64,000 nt of DNA, from positions 672,639-736,638 of the forward strand of contig WELB01000016.1 in the NCBI GenBank assembly GCA_009602725.1, read 5' to 3'. Of the stretch, positions 10,151 through 21,190 are shown one piece after another. The translations under genes and the position numbers were made by a program. The notes beneath the pieces were generated by a model that saw nothing but the letters and a program-made list of their open reading frames with translations, searched no databases and was not told the origin of the DNA. Origin of the DNA: Spirogloea muscicola. Taxonomy: Eukaryota; Streptophyta; Zygnematophyceae; Spirogloeales; Spirogloeaceae. Every line of letters begins with the position of its first letter. Position 1 is the first letter of the stretch.

Positions 10151-11030
10151 CGCTTTGTTCGCCGCCTCAGCGGAGTGCCTACTTCCCTGCAGCGTCAACT
10201 CTTTTCGGGCTGGCTTCTCACAGCCCTTGCCCCCATTGGGAGAGCCACTTCTTCCTGCAGCGAGCTACTCAAATCTGATGTTGCTCACTCGCGGGTACTT
10301 AGCTTTCCTCTGCATCGTCTTGTGTTCTGTAGTGTAGTCCTTTTCTGGCTCCTCTTTCTTGGGCTTTGGACTTTGTCCATTCTTTTTGGGCTGGCTTTGC
10401 CAGCCCCTCCTCCATGGGCGAGCACTTTCTGTCTTTAGGCCCCTCCGTCATTTGGCCCCCTCAAACCTTCGTCATTTTTTTTCGGACTGGCTCTTCACAG
10501 CTCTTGCCCTCATTAGGAGAGCCACTTCTTCTTTCTTCTCTCGCTCATTCCGCAGTCCGCCAAGCGGCGGGCGCAAAGGAACGAAAATACTCAAATCACC
10601 CGGTGGGAGACGAGTTTGTCCCACTCGCCGTCGACGTACACGGAGCCTTTGGCACAAAATGGCTTGACCTGCTTCATCGCCTTGCACGGCGCGCAGTGGC
10701 CCGCCGCCACGGGCAGCAGAGCGAGCAGCCTGGCTTCAATGTTGCAGGGTCCCTCGCTCAAGTCTTCCGGATGCGCTTGGCCATCTCTTTGCAGCGGTCC
10801 CTTACCTTTGCGGTTCACTTGCATTCAGGCCGCGCTTTGGCTGCGGCCTCCGGCTTCCGTCAGGGCGACGTCTATGGCCTGCTAGCTATTCCGACTTGCA
10901 TCTACTGACTAGAGGTCACTGAGAGTCCCCTTGCTGTTGTCTTAGTATTTAGCACTCCGGTTTCTTCGGAGACTGTCCATTCCTTTGGGCTGGCCTCTCA
11001 CAGCCACCAATCAATCTGGCCGCGCTTCCT
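10150..11030 (+). mobile_element. LINE 3' portion with endonuclease C-terminus
   Basis: 3'-UTR modules occupy 10200-10260 and 10370-10545. Between them lie a truncated C-terminus (SYSNLMLLTRGY near 10260-10300) and the hairpin TTTTTGGGCTGGCTTTGCCAGCCC at about 10382-10408. From 10552 to 10908 an open frame matches the end of the endonuclease domain: GDEFVPLAVDVHGAFGTKWLD, then LAQVFRMRLAISLQRSL and SGRALAAASGFRQGD. This is equivalent to FFPLAIDTHGALG...QVYRMRLAVSLQRSM at 41700-41890. The copy forms the left arm of an inverted pair with 11490-12000. Confidence 0.7.
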
Positions 11031-12000
11031 TTTCCATTGCTTTATATCGATTGGCGGGGTCGCTCTCCCCCTCTTGAGCTGACCTCTCACAGGCTCCTCA
11101 CTCGTTATTGAAAATTTATCCTATTCCAGGTTTGAGATAGCGCTTCTGGCCCCTTTGTGATTTGGCCTCTTTGAACCTTGTCAATTCTTTTCGGGCTGAC
11201 TTCTCACAGCCCTTGCCCCCATTGGGAGAGCCACTTCTTTCTCACAGCCATTGCCGTCCCCTGAAGGAGCTGATTTGATGTGCTTGGACCTGGGCAATTG
11301 TATCGGGCTGACCTGTTACAAGCTTCGCGCCGCTTTGGAAAAGCTCACGTCCGCCCTTTTTGTAGGAGCTCACCAATTTCTTGCTTCCGCACTCTGGGGA
11401 AGAACACCTCCTCGCCGCCGTCGAATCTGCAGACTCTCCTGCGGCGCAGGGCTCGGCTAGAAGGGCTCGGCTACACCTGCTCGGTCGCTTAAGAAGAAAG
11501 CGCGGCCAGACTGGTGGCTGACTGGTGACTGGTGGCTGTGAGAGGCCAGCCCAAAGGAGTGGACAAGGTCTGAAGGAGCCGGAGTGCTAAATACTAAGAC
11601 AGCAGCAAGGGGACTCACAGTACACGCTAGTCAGGGACTCTCAGTATACTCTAGTCAGAAGATGCAGGTCGGAGTAGCTAGCAGGCAAATAGACGTCGCC
11701 CTGACGGAAGCCGGAGGCCGCAGCCAAAGCGCGGCCTGCGCGCAAGTGAACCGCGAAGGCAAGGGACCGCTGCAAAGAGATGGCCAAGCGCATCCGGAAG
11801 ACTTGAGCGAGGGACCCTGCGACAGCCAGGCTGCTCGCTCTGCTGCCCGTGGCCGCGGGCCACTGCTCGCCGCGCAAGGCGGTGAAGCAGGTCAAGCCAT
11901 TTTGTGCCAAAGGCTCCGTGTACGTCAACGGCGAGTGGGACAAACTCGTCCCCCACGAGGTGATCCGAGTATTGGCGTTCCTTTGCGCCCGCCGCTAGGC
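10545..12000. repeat. Inverted repeat made of two LINE 3' ends
   Basis: Left arm 10545-11030 (+) and right arm 11490-12000 (-) carry the same endonuclease C-terminus and the same start of the 3' UTR in opposite orientation, separated by about 460 bases of other LINE modules. Both arms include GGCTGGCCTCTCACAGCCACCA followed by TCTGGCCGCGCTT text. Confidence 0.75.
11031..11489 (+). mobile_element. Further LINE 3'-UTR modules
   Basis: Tandem variants of the module CTTTGAACCTTGTCAATTCTTTT + GGGCTGACTTCTCACAGCC + CATTGGGAGAGCCACTTCTT occur here, similar to 10206-10250, 39530-39612 and 42230-42340. No protein-coding part. This forms the spacer between the two arms of the inverted pair. Confidence 0.55.
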
Positions 12001-12540
12001 GGACTGCGTAGCCCGCACCCTCCGACGAGCGTTTGACGCCTGGACTTATAATAGTCAGTCGTGACAACGTCGGCAATGAGCCGAGGCCCCCCGCCGAACA
12101 CACTGGCGACGAGATCGGCGCGCCAGGTGTGGAGGCGGCCATCCGCCCCAGCGGTCAGAGGCATGATGCTGGTATTTGCCATCGCCACAGTGTAAACGGC
12201 CTCCACGAATATGCCAAACATGGCATTGCGCAGCAAGTCGTGGGTGCCGGTCCGCTCCCCTCTCCGTGCGCACCGGAGCATGTGGGCCGCCAAAGACGCC
12301 GCGTCAGGGCTGCGCTCGCCGCACTCGCACTGCTGTACTCCACTTAGGCAGGGTGGGTGGAGGCGTGTAGGCGGTGCACCGCCGTACGGAATGCGTCGGC
12401 CGGCATCCGGAGCGCATCGTGGATCCTCGGCTGGGGCCCACGCTGCCGCCCCTGGTGAGGATGCCGAGAGCAGCCCCGTGCGCCCCCGGAGGTCGTCCGG
12501 AGGCAAAAGCCCCATCGCCGTGGAGAAGGAGGCGGCATCG
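11490..12540 (-). pseudogene. LINE Cys/His cluster and restriction-like endonuclease, minus strand
   Basis: On the minus strand the frame from 12515 contains CECGERSPDAASLAAHMLRC, then TGTHDLLRNAMFGIFVEA, WRADLVASVFGGGPRLIADVVTTD (nuclease acidic residues) and, after a shift at about 12010, GDEFVPLAVDVHGAFGTKWLD and the terminal part. The order CxC...H..RC, R-x-DLV, hydrophobic-D-VV, then a basic segment is that of R2-like endonucleases. The copy is 5'-truncated, with its 3' UTR at 11490-11640 containing the GTCTTAGTATTTAGCACTCCGG text also seen at 10940-10962. Confidence 0.75.
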
Positions 12541-12554
12541 ACCTGTGCTCTAGG

Positions 12555-15300
12555 TAAGACGCATCGGCAACCATGCTCACTATCATTCTTTCATTCCGCT
12601 GATCTTTTTGTGTTTGAACTGGTTCACAGTGATTCTTGTGGTCCAATACAGTAATGGCATTCAGTGTTATAGATACTTCCTGACCTTCAGTAGTGACTTC
12701 TCACGCTACGTGACTTGTCACTCGTGGAAGACCAGAGATGAGTGTCTATCTCAACTCAAGGGGACCGAAGCAGAAGCAGAACATCCTACTGGGAAGATGA
12801 TCAGATTACTTACGTACAGTCATGGAGGTGAGTACGTTTTCCCTCAACTTCATACATGTCCTCAAAGGAAGTGGCATTAGACATGGAAAGAGTCTCTATG
12901 CATGCCCTCAGCAGCATGGAGTTGCTGAGAGGTGGATGTGATCCATTTTAGAAAGTGCACGATGCATGATGTATGCGGCGACCAGAATCCACCAATTCTC
13001 ACCAAAATGGCTGAAGCCGTTTCCACAGCAGTTTATCTGAAGGATTTACCTTACCCTCCTGACATTGCTCTTGTCGTATAGAGAATTGAGAGTACGGGTG
13101 AAGAAGAAAGGTGAATATGGAACCCATAACTCTTGCGCAGGCCATGTCAGCAGTCACTTAATAATAATAATAAATGACTTAACTGCTGGAACTTAGATGA
13201 TCCGGAAGAACAGGAACGAGCACTGCAACTGACACAGAGGAGCAGAGGGAGCAAGACGTAGTATGAAAACAAAAAAAGGTTAAGCAACTCCTACAGCACT
13301 GACAGTAAAGAAGATCATCACGCAGAACATGGACTCCTGCGGTACACTTCGGACAAGTAGCGAAGGTACTCCCATCCAACACTGACATTGACTGTGAAAA
13401 TTCATCTTCATTGCATGATGCTGCATATTCTTCACATGGAATGCATTGAAAACAGGTCATTGATGATGAAATGAGAAACAGGATATCAATGACGAAACGA
13501 GATCGCTCTCTAAGAACAAACCGTGGGGTCTTGTCAAGCTACCTGAAGGCAGGAAGGCAACAGGTTGCAAGGGGGGAATCATCGATTGAAACTGTCCGAT
13601 AATACAATTGACAAGTTCAAAGCAAGGTTACTTGCAAAGCATAATGCACAGAAGGATGGACATTATTCAACCGAGTGTGCTCCTACTCTTATGCTGACCT
13701 CCATGAGATTGCTACTTTCACTTGGAACGTCTTATGACCATGAAATGCATCAAATGGATGTACTACAGCATTGAAGATCTGAAGGCAGAGATATACATTC
13801 AACAGCCTGAAGGGCAGATTGTGCAGGGACAAGAAGATTCTGTCCGCAGCTTGCAGTAAGCGCTGTACGTTCTGAGGCAAGCGCCGAGAGCATGGTACCA
13901 ACGTCTTGACCACTATTTCTTGCTCGGAACGGTTTCTCTAAATGTCATGCTGAGCATACAATCCACGTGAAGGGGTCAGGTATAGAGCAACGCATTCTTG
14001 CCTAATACTTTACTATATATATTGATATTTTGCAACAAGAAATTGAAGACGTCAAAGAAGTCCTAGCTTCAGAACTGGACTGTCAGATTCAGCAGAGGTC
14101 AAACAAACATATAGCATGCAGGTCCTGAGAGTTCGTGACGCAAGGAATTGCCAATTGACAGTGACCGGACTCTTGCATGCAATCTGCCTCTGAGAAGCTT
14201 ACTATGCAGGCATGCAAGCCAGACTCCGCACCCCTAGACACAGGCGTCCATCTTACAGAAAAAGATTGCCCGAAGACTTAGAAGGAACAGAAGGCTGATA
14301 TTCTACCCTACACACAAGCCTTAGGAAGTCTGATGTATATCATGTTAGGAACTCGCCCAGATGTAGCAGTAGCTGTAAGTCATGTCAGTAAATTATGGCC
14401 CTGGCTAACCCTGGCTGGTCATACCGGGTAGCCTTACACGTGTCTTGATATATCTGACGGGAGATCTGCTTATGAATCTCTTCGTCAATATCTGATGAGT
14501 CGCAATGAGTCGCGATGTGTTACTTGGATATGCTGATTCTGACTGGGCCGGTGACCTAGACTGCAGACACTCCATAAACGGCTACATTGGTCTGATACAT
14601 GGGGAAGCTATTTCTTGGAGCACAAAGACGCAGGCCCCAGTCGCACTGTCAAGAACTGAGCATATGGGCTGCTACACAATCTAAAGAAAGAAGCAGTATG
14701 GCTCAGGCAACTGTTGCTGAAAGTCGGTCTCCATCAACCTTATGCGATAAACAAACTAAATCAAAAGGCAGTCTTGCACTGGTTGCTCATATTACTCGCG
14801 TGTCAGGCATATTCGTATTCAATAAGAGTTTGTTGGAGAGCATGTACAACAGATTATAGTATGTTTCGGATTTTGTACTACAACGGTAAGGTGGCGGATG
14901 CGCTTAGCAAAGCTCTACCCAAATCAAATTGGATTCTTGTAGAGCACAGGCAGGTGTCCTAGCCCAACTCTCCGAAGGGGAGTGTGGAAGTTGGATCGTC
15001 TGCCAGGCGCCGGCCTTCGTTGAGGAACAGTAAACCCACCACTTTAGGCTTGGCCAAACTGAGCATCCGATTCAGTGCTGTGCAAAGTCGAAGGAGACGG
15101 CTGGGCTAGCTGAGGTGGCAGGTCCAATACCAGATTGCTTCAATCAACTAGACGCCTAATTCGCTGCTTTTTCCCACCATGACTTGTGTTCCAATATGGG
15201 CACAGCATATGGGTACAAAGCCACACCGTGTGACACGCCAAACACCACTTTTGCAAGCGCGGTCCCTTGCTCTCTCAAGTAGTCGTGTTTCCCTCGCCAA
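12555..15300 (+). mobile_element. Ty1/copia retrotransposon, 5'-truncated and decayed (copy A)
   Basis: Read on the plus strand: integrase core with CATGGAGGTGAGTACG (the D-x-GGEY region) and CATGGAGTTGCTGAGAGGTGG (HGVAERW; the related copy B reads NGVAERW) at 12640-13140; RT beginning NKPWGLVKLPEGRKATG at about 13512 and KFKARLLAKHNAQKDG near 13610; RNase H at 14500-14960; a purine tract GAAGGGGAG at 14974-14982; then an LTR from TGTGGAAG (14983). Many stops and frameshifts are present, and the YxDD motif is not preserved. gag and protease are missing, so it is truncated at the integrase. It shares all parts with the fuller copy at 32396-36620. Confidence 0.8.
14983..15300 (+). repeat. Copia LTR, copy A
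   Basis: Begins TGTGGAAGTTGGATCGTC directly after the purine tract and includes CTTGGCCAAACTGAGCATCC and GGGCACAGCATATGGGTAC, also found at 23395-23650, 31017-31270, 32396-32600 and 36130-36370. The right end is replaced by LRR-pseudogene sequence near 15300. Confidence 0.7.
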
Positions 15301-16737
15301 AGGCTAGCCGGCGCGGCAAGGCTCACGTCTGCGACTGCTGTCGCACAAGGGGTGAAGACGTGGACGAGGGTGGCTCCCTGTTGAATGGGGTATCGCTCAT
15401 GTTGCCGTCAGTCGCCGGCCCCTCCATCGCCTGCGCTAACGCCTGCAGAGCAAACGGCAGCGGCCGGCGTCGGGCTGGCGCAACCTCGGTGCAGAGGATG
15501 TTCCACGGCATTGTCCGTGTGCGGGGGTCAGGGAGGAGGGATGGCAAGCCCTGCGACCTGCCGTGCCGGGGGCCACAGTCGAGTGCGCGCCCAGTGGCGA
15601 CCGGGGACATTGCCCGGGCGCCACTGTGCCGGCTATGCCATCTACGACGGCTGTCCTTCGCCATGGCATCGCCGCCGCCGGGCCCCCGCCTGCGCCGCCC
15701 GCTGCCGCCAGCCGCGGCCGGACGGACACGTCACACCACCGGGGGGGTTCCTTCTCGGGGATGTCGCCTGCAGCCGCGCCGGGTGCATGGCTGCCCTCTC
15801 GCCGGTCGGCGGCCCCCCGCTCGCGTCCCCGCGGCCAGCGGCCCAGCGTCTGCTCCCACGGTGAGGACCGCCGCCATCGCCCGCCTGCCGCACTCGTCGT
15901 GCCCCGCAGCCGGGCTGGTCCGCGCTGCCGCCCGGCCCGCCGGCCTCATAGCTGACGTCGTGCGCTTGTGCCGCCTGTGGCGCCGCCTGGCCGAAGCGGC
16001 CGTCGCGGAGGTGCGCCTCCGGTACCGGGAGCTCAGCGTCAGATCCGCTGCTCCTGCCCGCGGCCGGGGTGGACGGCGCAGCTCGGCCCCCACGCTGGCC
16101 TCCACATCCCCGGCGGTGACGCTCCCATTCTATTGAACGCGTTCGAGGGTTCGATCTTTGCCTCTTGAGAGCCGTCACGACGCTCGCTAAACTGCGAGTC
16201 AGGCAAGCCGCGGGCATTCGCGGACGCGGGGGCCATGATGCCGGCCCCAGATATCTTGGCGTATGTGCAAGATCTCCGGGCCCTCTCCAACGTGTTGCGA
16301 GCGCTGAGCTCGGGCACAGACGTCGCAGCCAGTCTTTGAGAGAGGTGATCTTCTTCACGGCTCTAGAGAGCCTCTCACTGACCTGCCCACGTGCTACTGG
16401 TGAGCCCTGCACCCTCCATACCGCCAACATATACATCTCCATCGCCCTGTGAACCTGCTGCCGATGTCAGGTTTGGAGTAGGCGGTTGCTCAGCGTGGTC
16501 ACGCATGGCTCGTGCAAATGCAGACATCCATGCTATCACTGCCGCTTGCCAGTACATCGCAGAGCTGGAGCTACACTATTGTCAGCGATGTACCACTCCA
16601 GCTTGGAGTTTGCCGCGAAATTCAAGCAGCTTCGCAGGTCCTTCGTGAGCAGTTGCAATAACATTTTACTGATGGCGGGGTTGTGCAATTTCTCATGGGC
16701 TGCTCCATGCTGCAAAATCGTCGTTGGAAATGTCCAA
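15301..16737 (+). pseudogene. Broken LRR/F-box-like gene, left arm of a palindrome
   Basis: GC-rich coding-like sequence on the plus strand. The frame to 16136 contains VVRLCRLWRRLAEAAVAEVRL, which resembles the end of an F-box. Other frames then give AQLGP, LLRAVTTLAKLRV, TALESLSLTCPRATG and ADIHAITAACQYIAELEL, matching the LRR gene at 8440-9357 and the minus-strand copy at 17422-16756. The pieces lie in at least three frames. Its 5' side abuts the copia LTR at 15300. Confidence 0.65.
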
Positions 16738-17422
16738 GGCTGTCCAGAAGAGGCGTTGGACAATTCTCAACGCCGATGTTGCAGCATGGAGCAGCCCATG
16801 GCAGATCGCGGAACCCCGCCATCAGTGCTAGTTCTGCAAGCGCTCACGAAGTACCTGCGAAGCTGCTTGGATCTCGGCAATCGACTCCAAGCTGGAATCG
16901 GTACATTCCTGACAGCAGTGTAGCTCCAGCTCTGTGATGTGCTGGCAAGCGGCAGTGATAGTATGGATGTCTGCATCTTCACGAATCATGCGTGACCATA
17001 TTGAGCATCCGCCTCCTGCAGTGCTGACTTCAGCAGCAGGATCTTAGTGCGATTGAGATGTATGTGAGGCGGCGTGTTGGCAGCTTGGAGATTGCGGGGC
17101 TCACCAGTAGCACGCGGGCAGGTCAGTGAGAGGTTCTGTAGAGCCGTGAAGGTCACTTCTAGCAAGGGAAAGACGTCTCTGCTCAAGCTCAGTGCTCGCA
17201 ATACATTGGATAGCGCCCAGAAAGTTTGAGACATGCGCTGGAAATTCACGGGGCCGGAATCATGGAAGCCGAGGTCGCGGATACCCGTGGCTAGCGTGAC
17301 TCGCAGGGCGGCTAGTGTCGTGACTGCTCTCAGGCGGTGAAGATCGTCCCCTCGAACGTGTTCCAAAAGGAGGGCGAGGCGCGTCATGGCGAGGAATGTT
17401 GAGGCCAGCGCAGGGCCAAGCT
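16076..17422. repeat. 1.35-kb imperfect palindrome of LRR gene fragments
   Basis: Arm 16076-16737 (+) and arm 16756-17422 (-) match along their length, with about 18 unpaired bases at the centre. Matched landmarks: GCAGACATCCATGCTATCACTGC at 16517 with its complement near 16965, and GCTGCTCCATGCTGCAA at 16700 with its complement near 16785. Arms differ by scattered substitutions and small indels. Confidence 0.85.
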
Positions 17423-17450
17423 GCGCACAGAAAGATTTTGAGTAGTAGCA
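16756..17450 (-). pseudogene. Broken LRR/F-box-like gene, right arm of the palindrome
   Basis: The minus-strand frame at 17387-16986 encodes LRAVTTLAALRVTLATGIRDLGF, NVLRALSLSRDVFPLLEVTFTAL and QNLSLTCPRATG: the same LRR units as the plus copy. Before it, TTTCTGTGCGCAG at about 17422 looks like a splice acceptor in front of LGP-type codons, suggesting an intron kept from the source gene. It is shorter on the 5' side than the plus copy. Confidence 0.65.
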
Positions 17451-17479
17451 TACTATGTCCGCTGAGTATCAGGATGTTG

Positions 17480-18905
17480 TGACGCCATTACTTCTCAGAA
17501 GCCCCATGTGCTGTTGCGTGCTTCTGCCCTAGCCGCCGCCGCCGCGCCTCCGCCGAGCCCTCTACTCCGAGCCCTGTGCCGCGGCCCACGCCACTGAGCC
17601 ACGCGCCGCGCCCACTGCCCACACGGCGGCCACGTCCGCGAGCACGGCCATGCAGCACGCCCGGCCGCGGACCGCGCCTGCACAGCAAGTCATTGTTGCG
17701 CCTTTCAGGCAAGCCGTGGCCCCTCAGTCTTGCTTCTATCTGACTGTTGGCCTTGCGCCAACGCCACGAGTGTACACCTGCGGTGTGCACTCGCCGCTTG
17801 CCTCATGTACTGCGAATCTGATGCTGGCAGCCTCGCATATCAGGTCCTTGCACATTGTGCAATTCGGCACCAGCCTCAGCGAAATTATTTTGGCGACCAA
17901 AAGCCTCAAGCGCGACCAGCGAAGCACAGAATCAGCCTTAGGTGCATGAGGTATAAGGTGTGCAGTGCATGGCCTGCAGATGCGCACCACCTATGGGACG
18001 TCTTCACCGGCCTCGTCAAGTGGCACAAAAACCAGGACAGCCCTCGCATGCCAAGATTAGTAAGCAGCTTGGTGCAGCAGTATAAGCAAGACCACAAGGT
18101 GCTACGTTGTGCTGCTCCGGCGTGTTTGCTTTGAGGCACAGAGCACTGACCTGGCATGTATGTGATGCAGGCGGCTGGCCAGCAGCTGAAACGCTGGAAA
18201 ATGATTGATCGTCGGCTTCTTTGGGACCTGCTCAGGTGTGCAGGGAGACCTTGTCCGCTTGACCCAACGATAAGACAAGCCGTGCAAGTCAGCAGCAAAT
18301 TGACAGCAGCACACGCAGGACCGGCACTCTTCTTTCGGGCCTGGCCGAAGCAGAGAAGCACGAGAAAGCTTGGGTGCAGTGGCCGGCATGGATGGACGAA
18401 GGATGCGTGTGTGCATCCATGCTGGCCACTGCACCCAAGCTTTCTCGTGCCTCTCGGCTACGGGAACATTGCCGGTCCTGCGTGTGCTGGCGCAAACTCG
18501 CTGCTGACTCGCACGGCTTGTGTCATGATCGTATTGACAAGGTCACCCTGCACACTGAGTGGGTTCATGAAGAAGCTTACAAACCCTCATCGTCCAGCGT
18601 TTCAGCTGCTGGCCAGCCGCCTGCACCACAAACTTGCCAGGTCAGTGCCCTGTGGCTCGGAGCAAGCACGCCGAGCAGCACAACTTGAAAGCACTTTTTG
18701 TTGCTGCTTCTACTGCTGCACCAAGGTGCTCACTTCTCTTAGCATGCCTGCGCTGTTGTGCCGCTTGACCAGGCCCGAAAAGACGCCCAATAGGTAGTGC
18801 GCAATCTGCAGGCCATAAACTGCAACCATGTCACCTTATGCACATAAGGCTAATGCTGCGCTTGGCTTGTCGCAGTTGAGGCATTTGGTTGCCTTAAAAG
18901 AGCCG
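17480..18905. pseudogene. TPX2-domain-like gene fragments, array unit U0
   Basis: The plus-strand 5' portion (17510-17820) matches the 5' exon regions at 21430-21740, 24780-25080 and 37250-37480 (shared GGCGGCCACG...GCGAGCACGGCCATGCAGCACGC). At the text CTCGCATATCAGGTCCTTGCAC (about 17837) it switches to an inverted copy of the gene's 3' half (17850-18394, -) and then to a plus copy (18414-18905). Both arms contain the exon reading KKLTNPHRPAFQLLASR, bounded by a GTCAGTG donor. The U0 junction is the same as in unit U5 at about 37485. No intact reading frame for a whole protein. Confidence 0.6.
17895..18905. repeat. 1-kb palindrome of the TPX2-like 3' region (U0)
   Basis: Arm 17895-18394 and arm 18414-18905 are inverted copies; the centre reads GGCCGGCATGGATG ... 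CATCCATGCTGGCC with a 19-base spacer. The arms carry the exon LPAFQLLASR-like segment on opposite strands plus its downstream sequence. Confidence 0.85.
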
Positions 18906-19340
18906 GCCGAGAGGCCGGTGCCCACTTGCATACGTTGGCGCTGCCAATGAAATGCTGGGAAAGCTCAGCGCTCAGACAGAGAAGTCTTGCAATCGCTCAT
19001 GCACTTTAAGACCCAGGGGTAGGTGATAAGCGGCTATCGAGCCCGCTGTCAAGTCGCTGACCCGTTTGTATAGTAGGCCTCCTCGCTGAACCCTTCTAGC
19101 CCAACGAAGTAGAGTATCTCGGGCTTGTCAGTCACAGCCCCCTTGGAGGAGCCACCACTAGCTGAGCTCCGGGCTCTTGCCTGCAAAGATGATGGCCAGC
19201 CGCAAGGTTTTGGCAAATTCATGCTGTTGATACACGTAGCAGGCCTCAAGAAGGTTCAAAAAGCAACCGAGATATGCAGCACGTTGTGCGGTTGGTGTTC
19301 ATCACACAGCATTGAGGTGGGAGGGACCTTGTGGATGCGT
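18906..19340. other. Spacer of the array, no gene seen
   Basis: Mixed sequence containing a LINE-like GTCACAGCCCCCTTGGAGGAGCCAC stretch (about 19130). No coding signal; not clearly repeated in the equivalent position near 27340. Confidence 0.3.
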
Positions 19341-20063
19341 CTTGTTGCTAACCGTTCTGCTAAGGGCACAGCCACACTTGCTCCTCAAAAGTCGTTCTGC
19401 TAATGAGACAGCTGCTTTGGCTTCTTCACCACGCATAGAATCAAGCGTCGTGTCTAACAGCAAGAGAACGTGTACTGGCTGCTTTTATTCGGCTGCCTCG
19501 AAACCGCCATCATCGCAGATTGGTCAGGGAGCATGGTGGCAAATTGCCCTCGTTGTTCCAGATATGGCGTCCATGCTTGCAGTTCTTCACTTTGGGCTGA
19601 TCACTTGGTCTGCATCGATGTATGTGCCTGCCTGAAAGCTTCTGAGCTCAAGGAGTTTGGGCTAAAGCGAAGCACAAGTCTTGTCAGCCTGGTCGTGACA
19701 ATTCCTCCCGTATACAAACAGTTAGGGATTAGCACGCCGTTGTTGGCTTTGGACGTTGGGGATTAGGGAGCAAATCCCCCACACAGTGAAGCACAACGTA
19801 CAGTATGCAGGGAATATCTCGCGCTGAGACGCCGACGACAGATGGCGACTGCACCTCCTGGGCACAAGCCAGCAAATCTCACCCCAGGGGAGCAGCCATA
19901 ATTTTCTTACAGAGAGCCGCTGCGGTAGGCTGCAGTGCCGCGCTGCAGCAGCAACCAGAAGCTGGGCTGTGCCAGTAGGCAGCAGCAAGGCTGTGCCTCC
20001 GTATGGTGCTGAGAGGTCTAGGGTGCAGTACTGAAATGCCGAAGGACAAAATGGCTGAAATTC

Positions 20064-20190
20064 CGAAGGACGACGGATTGTGAGCTCCCTTCATGGATCT
20101 GCTAAAGAGCGCAGGAGCAACTCGGCCGAAGGACAAGGAATCGTGAGCTCCCTTCATGGACCTGCTAAAGAGCGCAGGAGCAATTTGTTA
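20064..20190 (+). repeat. Tandem duplication, unit about 63 bp
   Basis: CGTGAGCTCCCTTCATGGA followed by CTGCTAAAGAGCGCAGGAGCAA occurs twice in direct orientation, at about 20080-20122 and 20143-20185, each preceded by GAAGGAC text. It lies within the R1-specific block. Confidence 0.8.
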
Positions 20191-20699
20191 GCTCGACGGA
20201 ATGGTGACACAGGGCGTGCAGTAGCAGCAGTGACTTTGCACCAGTGCGGGCATGCAGGACCGCATTGCCACAAATGACAGGCACGGGAGAGCGTGGGTTT
20301 ATTGCCCAAATTCGGAGGAGGCAGCAAGTAAAAGGTGCGGCCTACAGTGACGCAAGTGACGGCGAACGCCTGGAGGCGCCGTAGCAAGATGGAAGGGTGC
20401 ATTCAGCACACCTGAGCGAGCAACCCACCAATTAAAGCCGGACTGCTTACTGTATTGCCCGTGACGTTGGGTTCTGCTTGCTGAGCAAGCTCCTGGAGTA
20501 GCCCGAGCCACCGAGTCCATCTCCCGAGCGTCCAGGGGCCCTCGGCGGGAAGATGTGGGCAGGATTAGGAGGAGAGGCTGTGAATGGCAAGCCTTGGAGT
20601 GAAAATGTCCATGTCCGAAGTTGAACACTGGACCTCAGAATGAGAAGCGGGGGTCCTTGCTGAGCCGAAGCAGGCTATGGAGCAGGGCATGCCAGGTGG

Positions 20700-21190
20700 C
20701 AACGGCGGTGAGCTGAGGTGGACAGCCCGCGTGGCGGGGGCCACGCGCGGGGGCCGCCGAGCCGGCGTCTTCCCCGCGCACGGGCTGGCCGGGGGAGGAG
20801 CGCGGGAGATTCGTTGGGCCCCAGAGGCCAAGATGCCGTGGGGCTTTGACCATGGCGGGCCGCTGACCGGGCGGTGAGTGAAGGTGCCGCGCCGGGGGCC
20901 ACGCGCGGGAGCCGCCGAGTCAGTCGCTTTTCCCGCTCGCACGGGCTGGCGGGACGAGGGAAAGCGCACGATATTCGTTCACCCCGGCAGCCAAGGTGTG
21001 CTTTCCCGCTCGCACGGGCTGGCGGGACGAGGGAAAGCGCGGGATACTGGTTCACCCCGGCAGCCAAGGTGCCCCGGGGTTTGACCTTGGCGGGGCTGGC
21101 GCGGGAGATTCGTGGGGCCCAAGGGGCCAAGATGCCTGGGATTTTGACCTTGGCGCGAGCGCGGGCCGGGCCGCTGGTCGGGCCGCGTGG
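20700..21190 (+). repeat. GC-rich minisatellite upstream of the TPX2-like gene (R1)
   Basis: Several imperfect copies of a module with CGCACGGGCTGGCGGG, GGGAGATTCG, GGGGCCAAGATG and TTTGACCTTGGCGGG. The pair GCTCGCACGGGCTGGCGGGA occurs at about 20936 and 21009. The same array is at 28370-28760. It directly precedes a TATA-like TACATAAG (21229-21236) and the first TPX2-like exon, so it may be promoter-associated. Confidence 0.65.

Noticed and set aside
13179-13460. Cysteine-rich minus-strand ORF (CPKC...CQCCRSC)
   Set aside because: It lies antisense within the copia element between integrase and RT, has no zinc-finger spacing of a known type, and no splice or start context.
15267-16136. Intact 289-codon plus-strand protein
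   Set aside because: Most of the frame is GC-rich noise. Comparison with the LRR gene shows the true frame changing at least twice, so it is a pseudogene.
17895-18905. Terminal inverted repeats of a DNA transposon
   Set aside because: The arms consist of host-gene exons and introns, breakpoints differ between units, and no transposase or flanking target duplication is seen.
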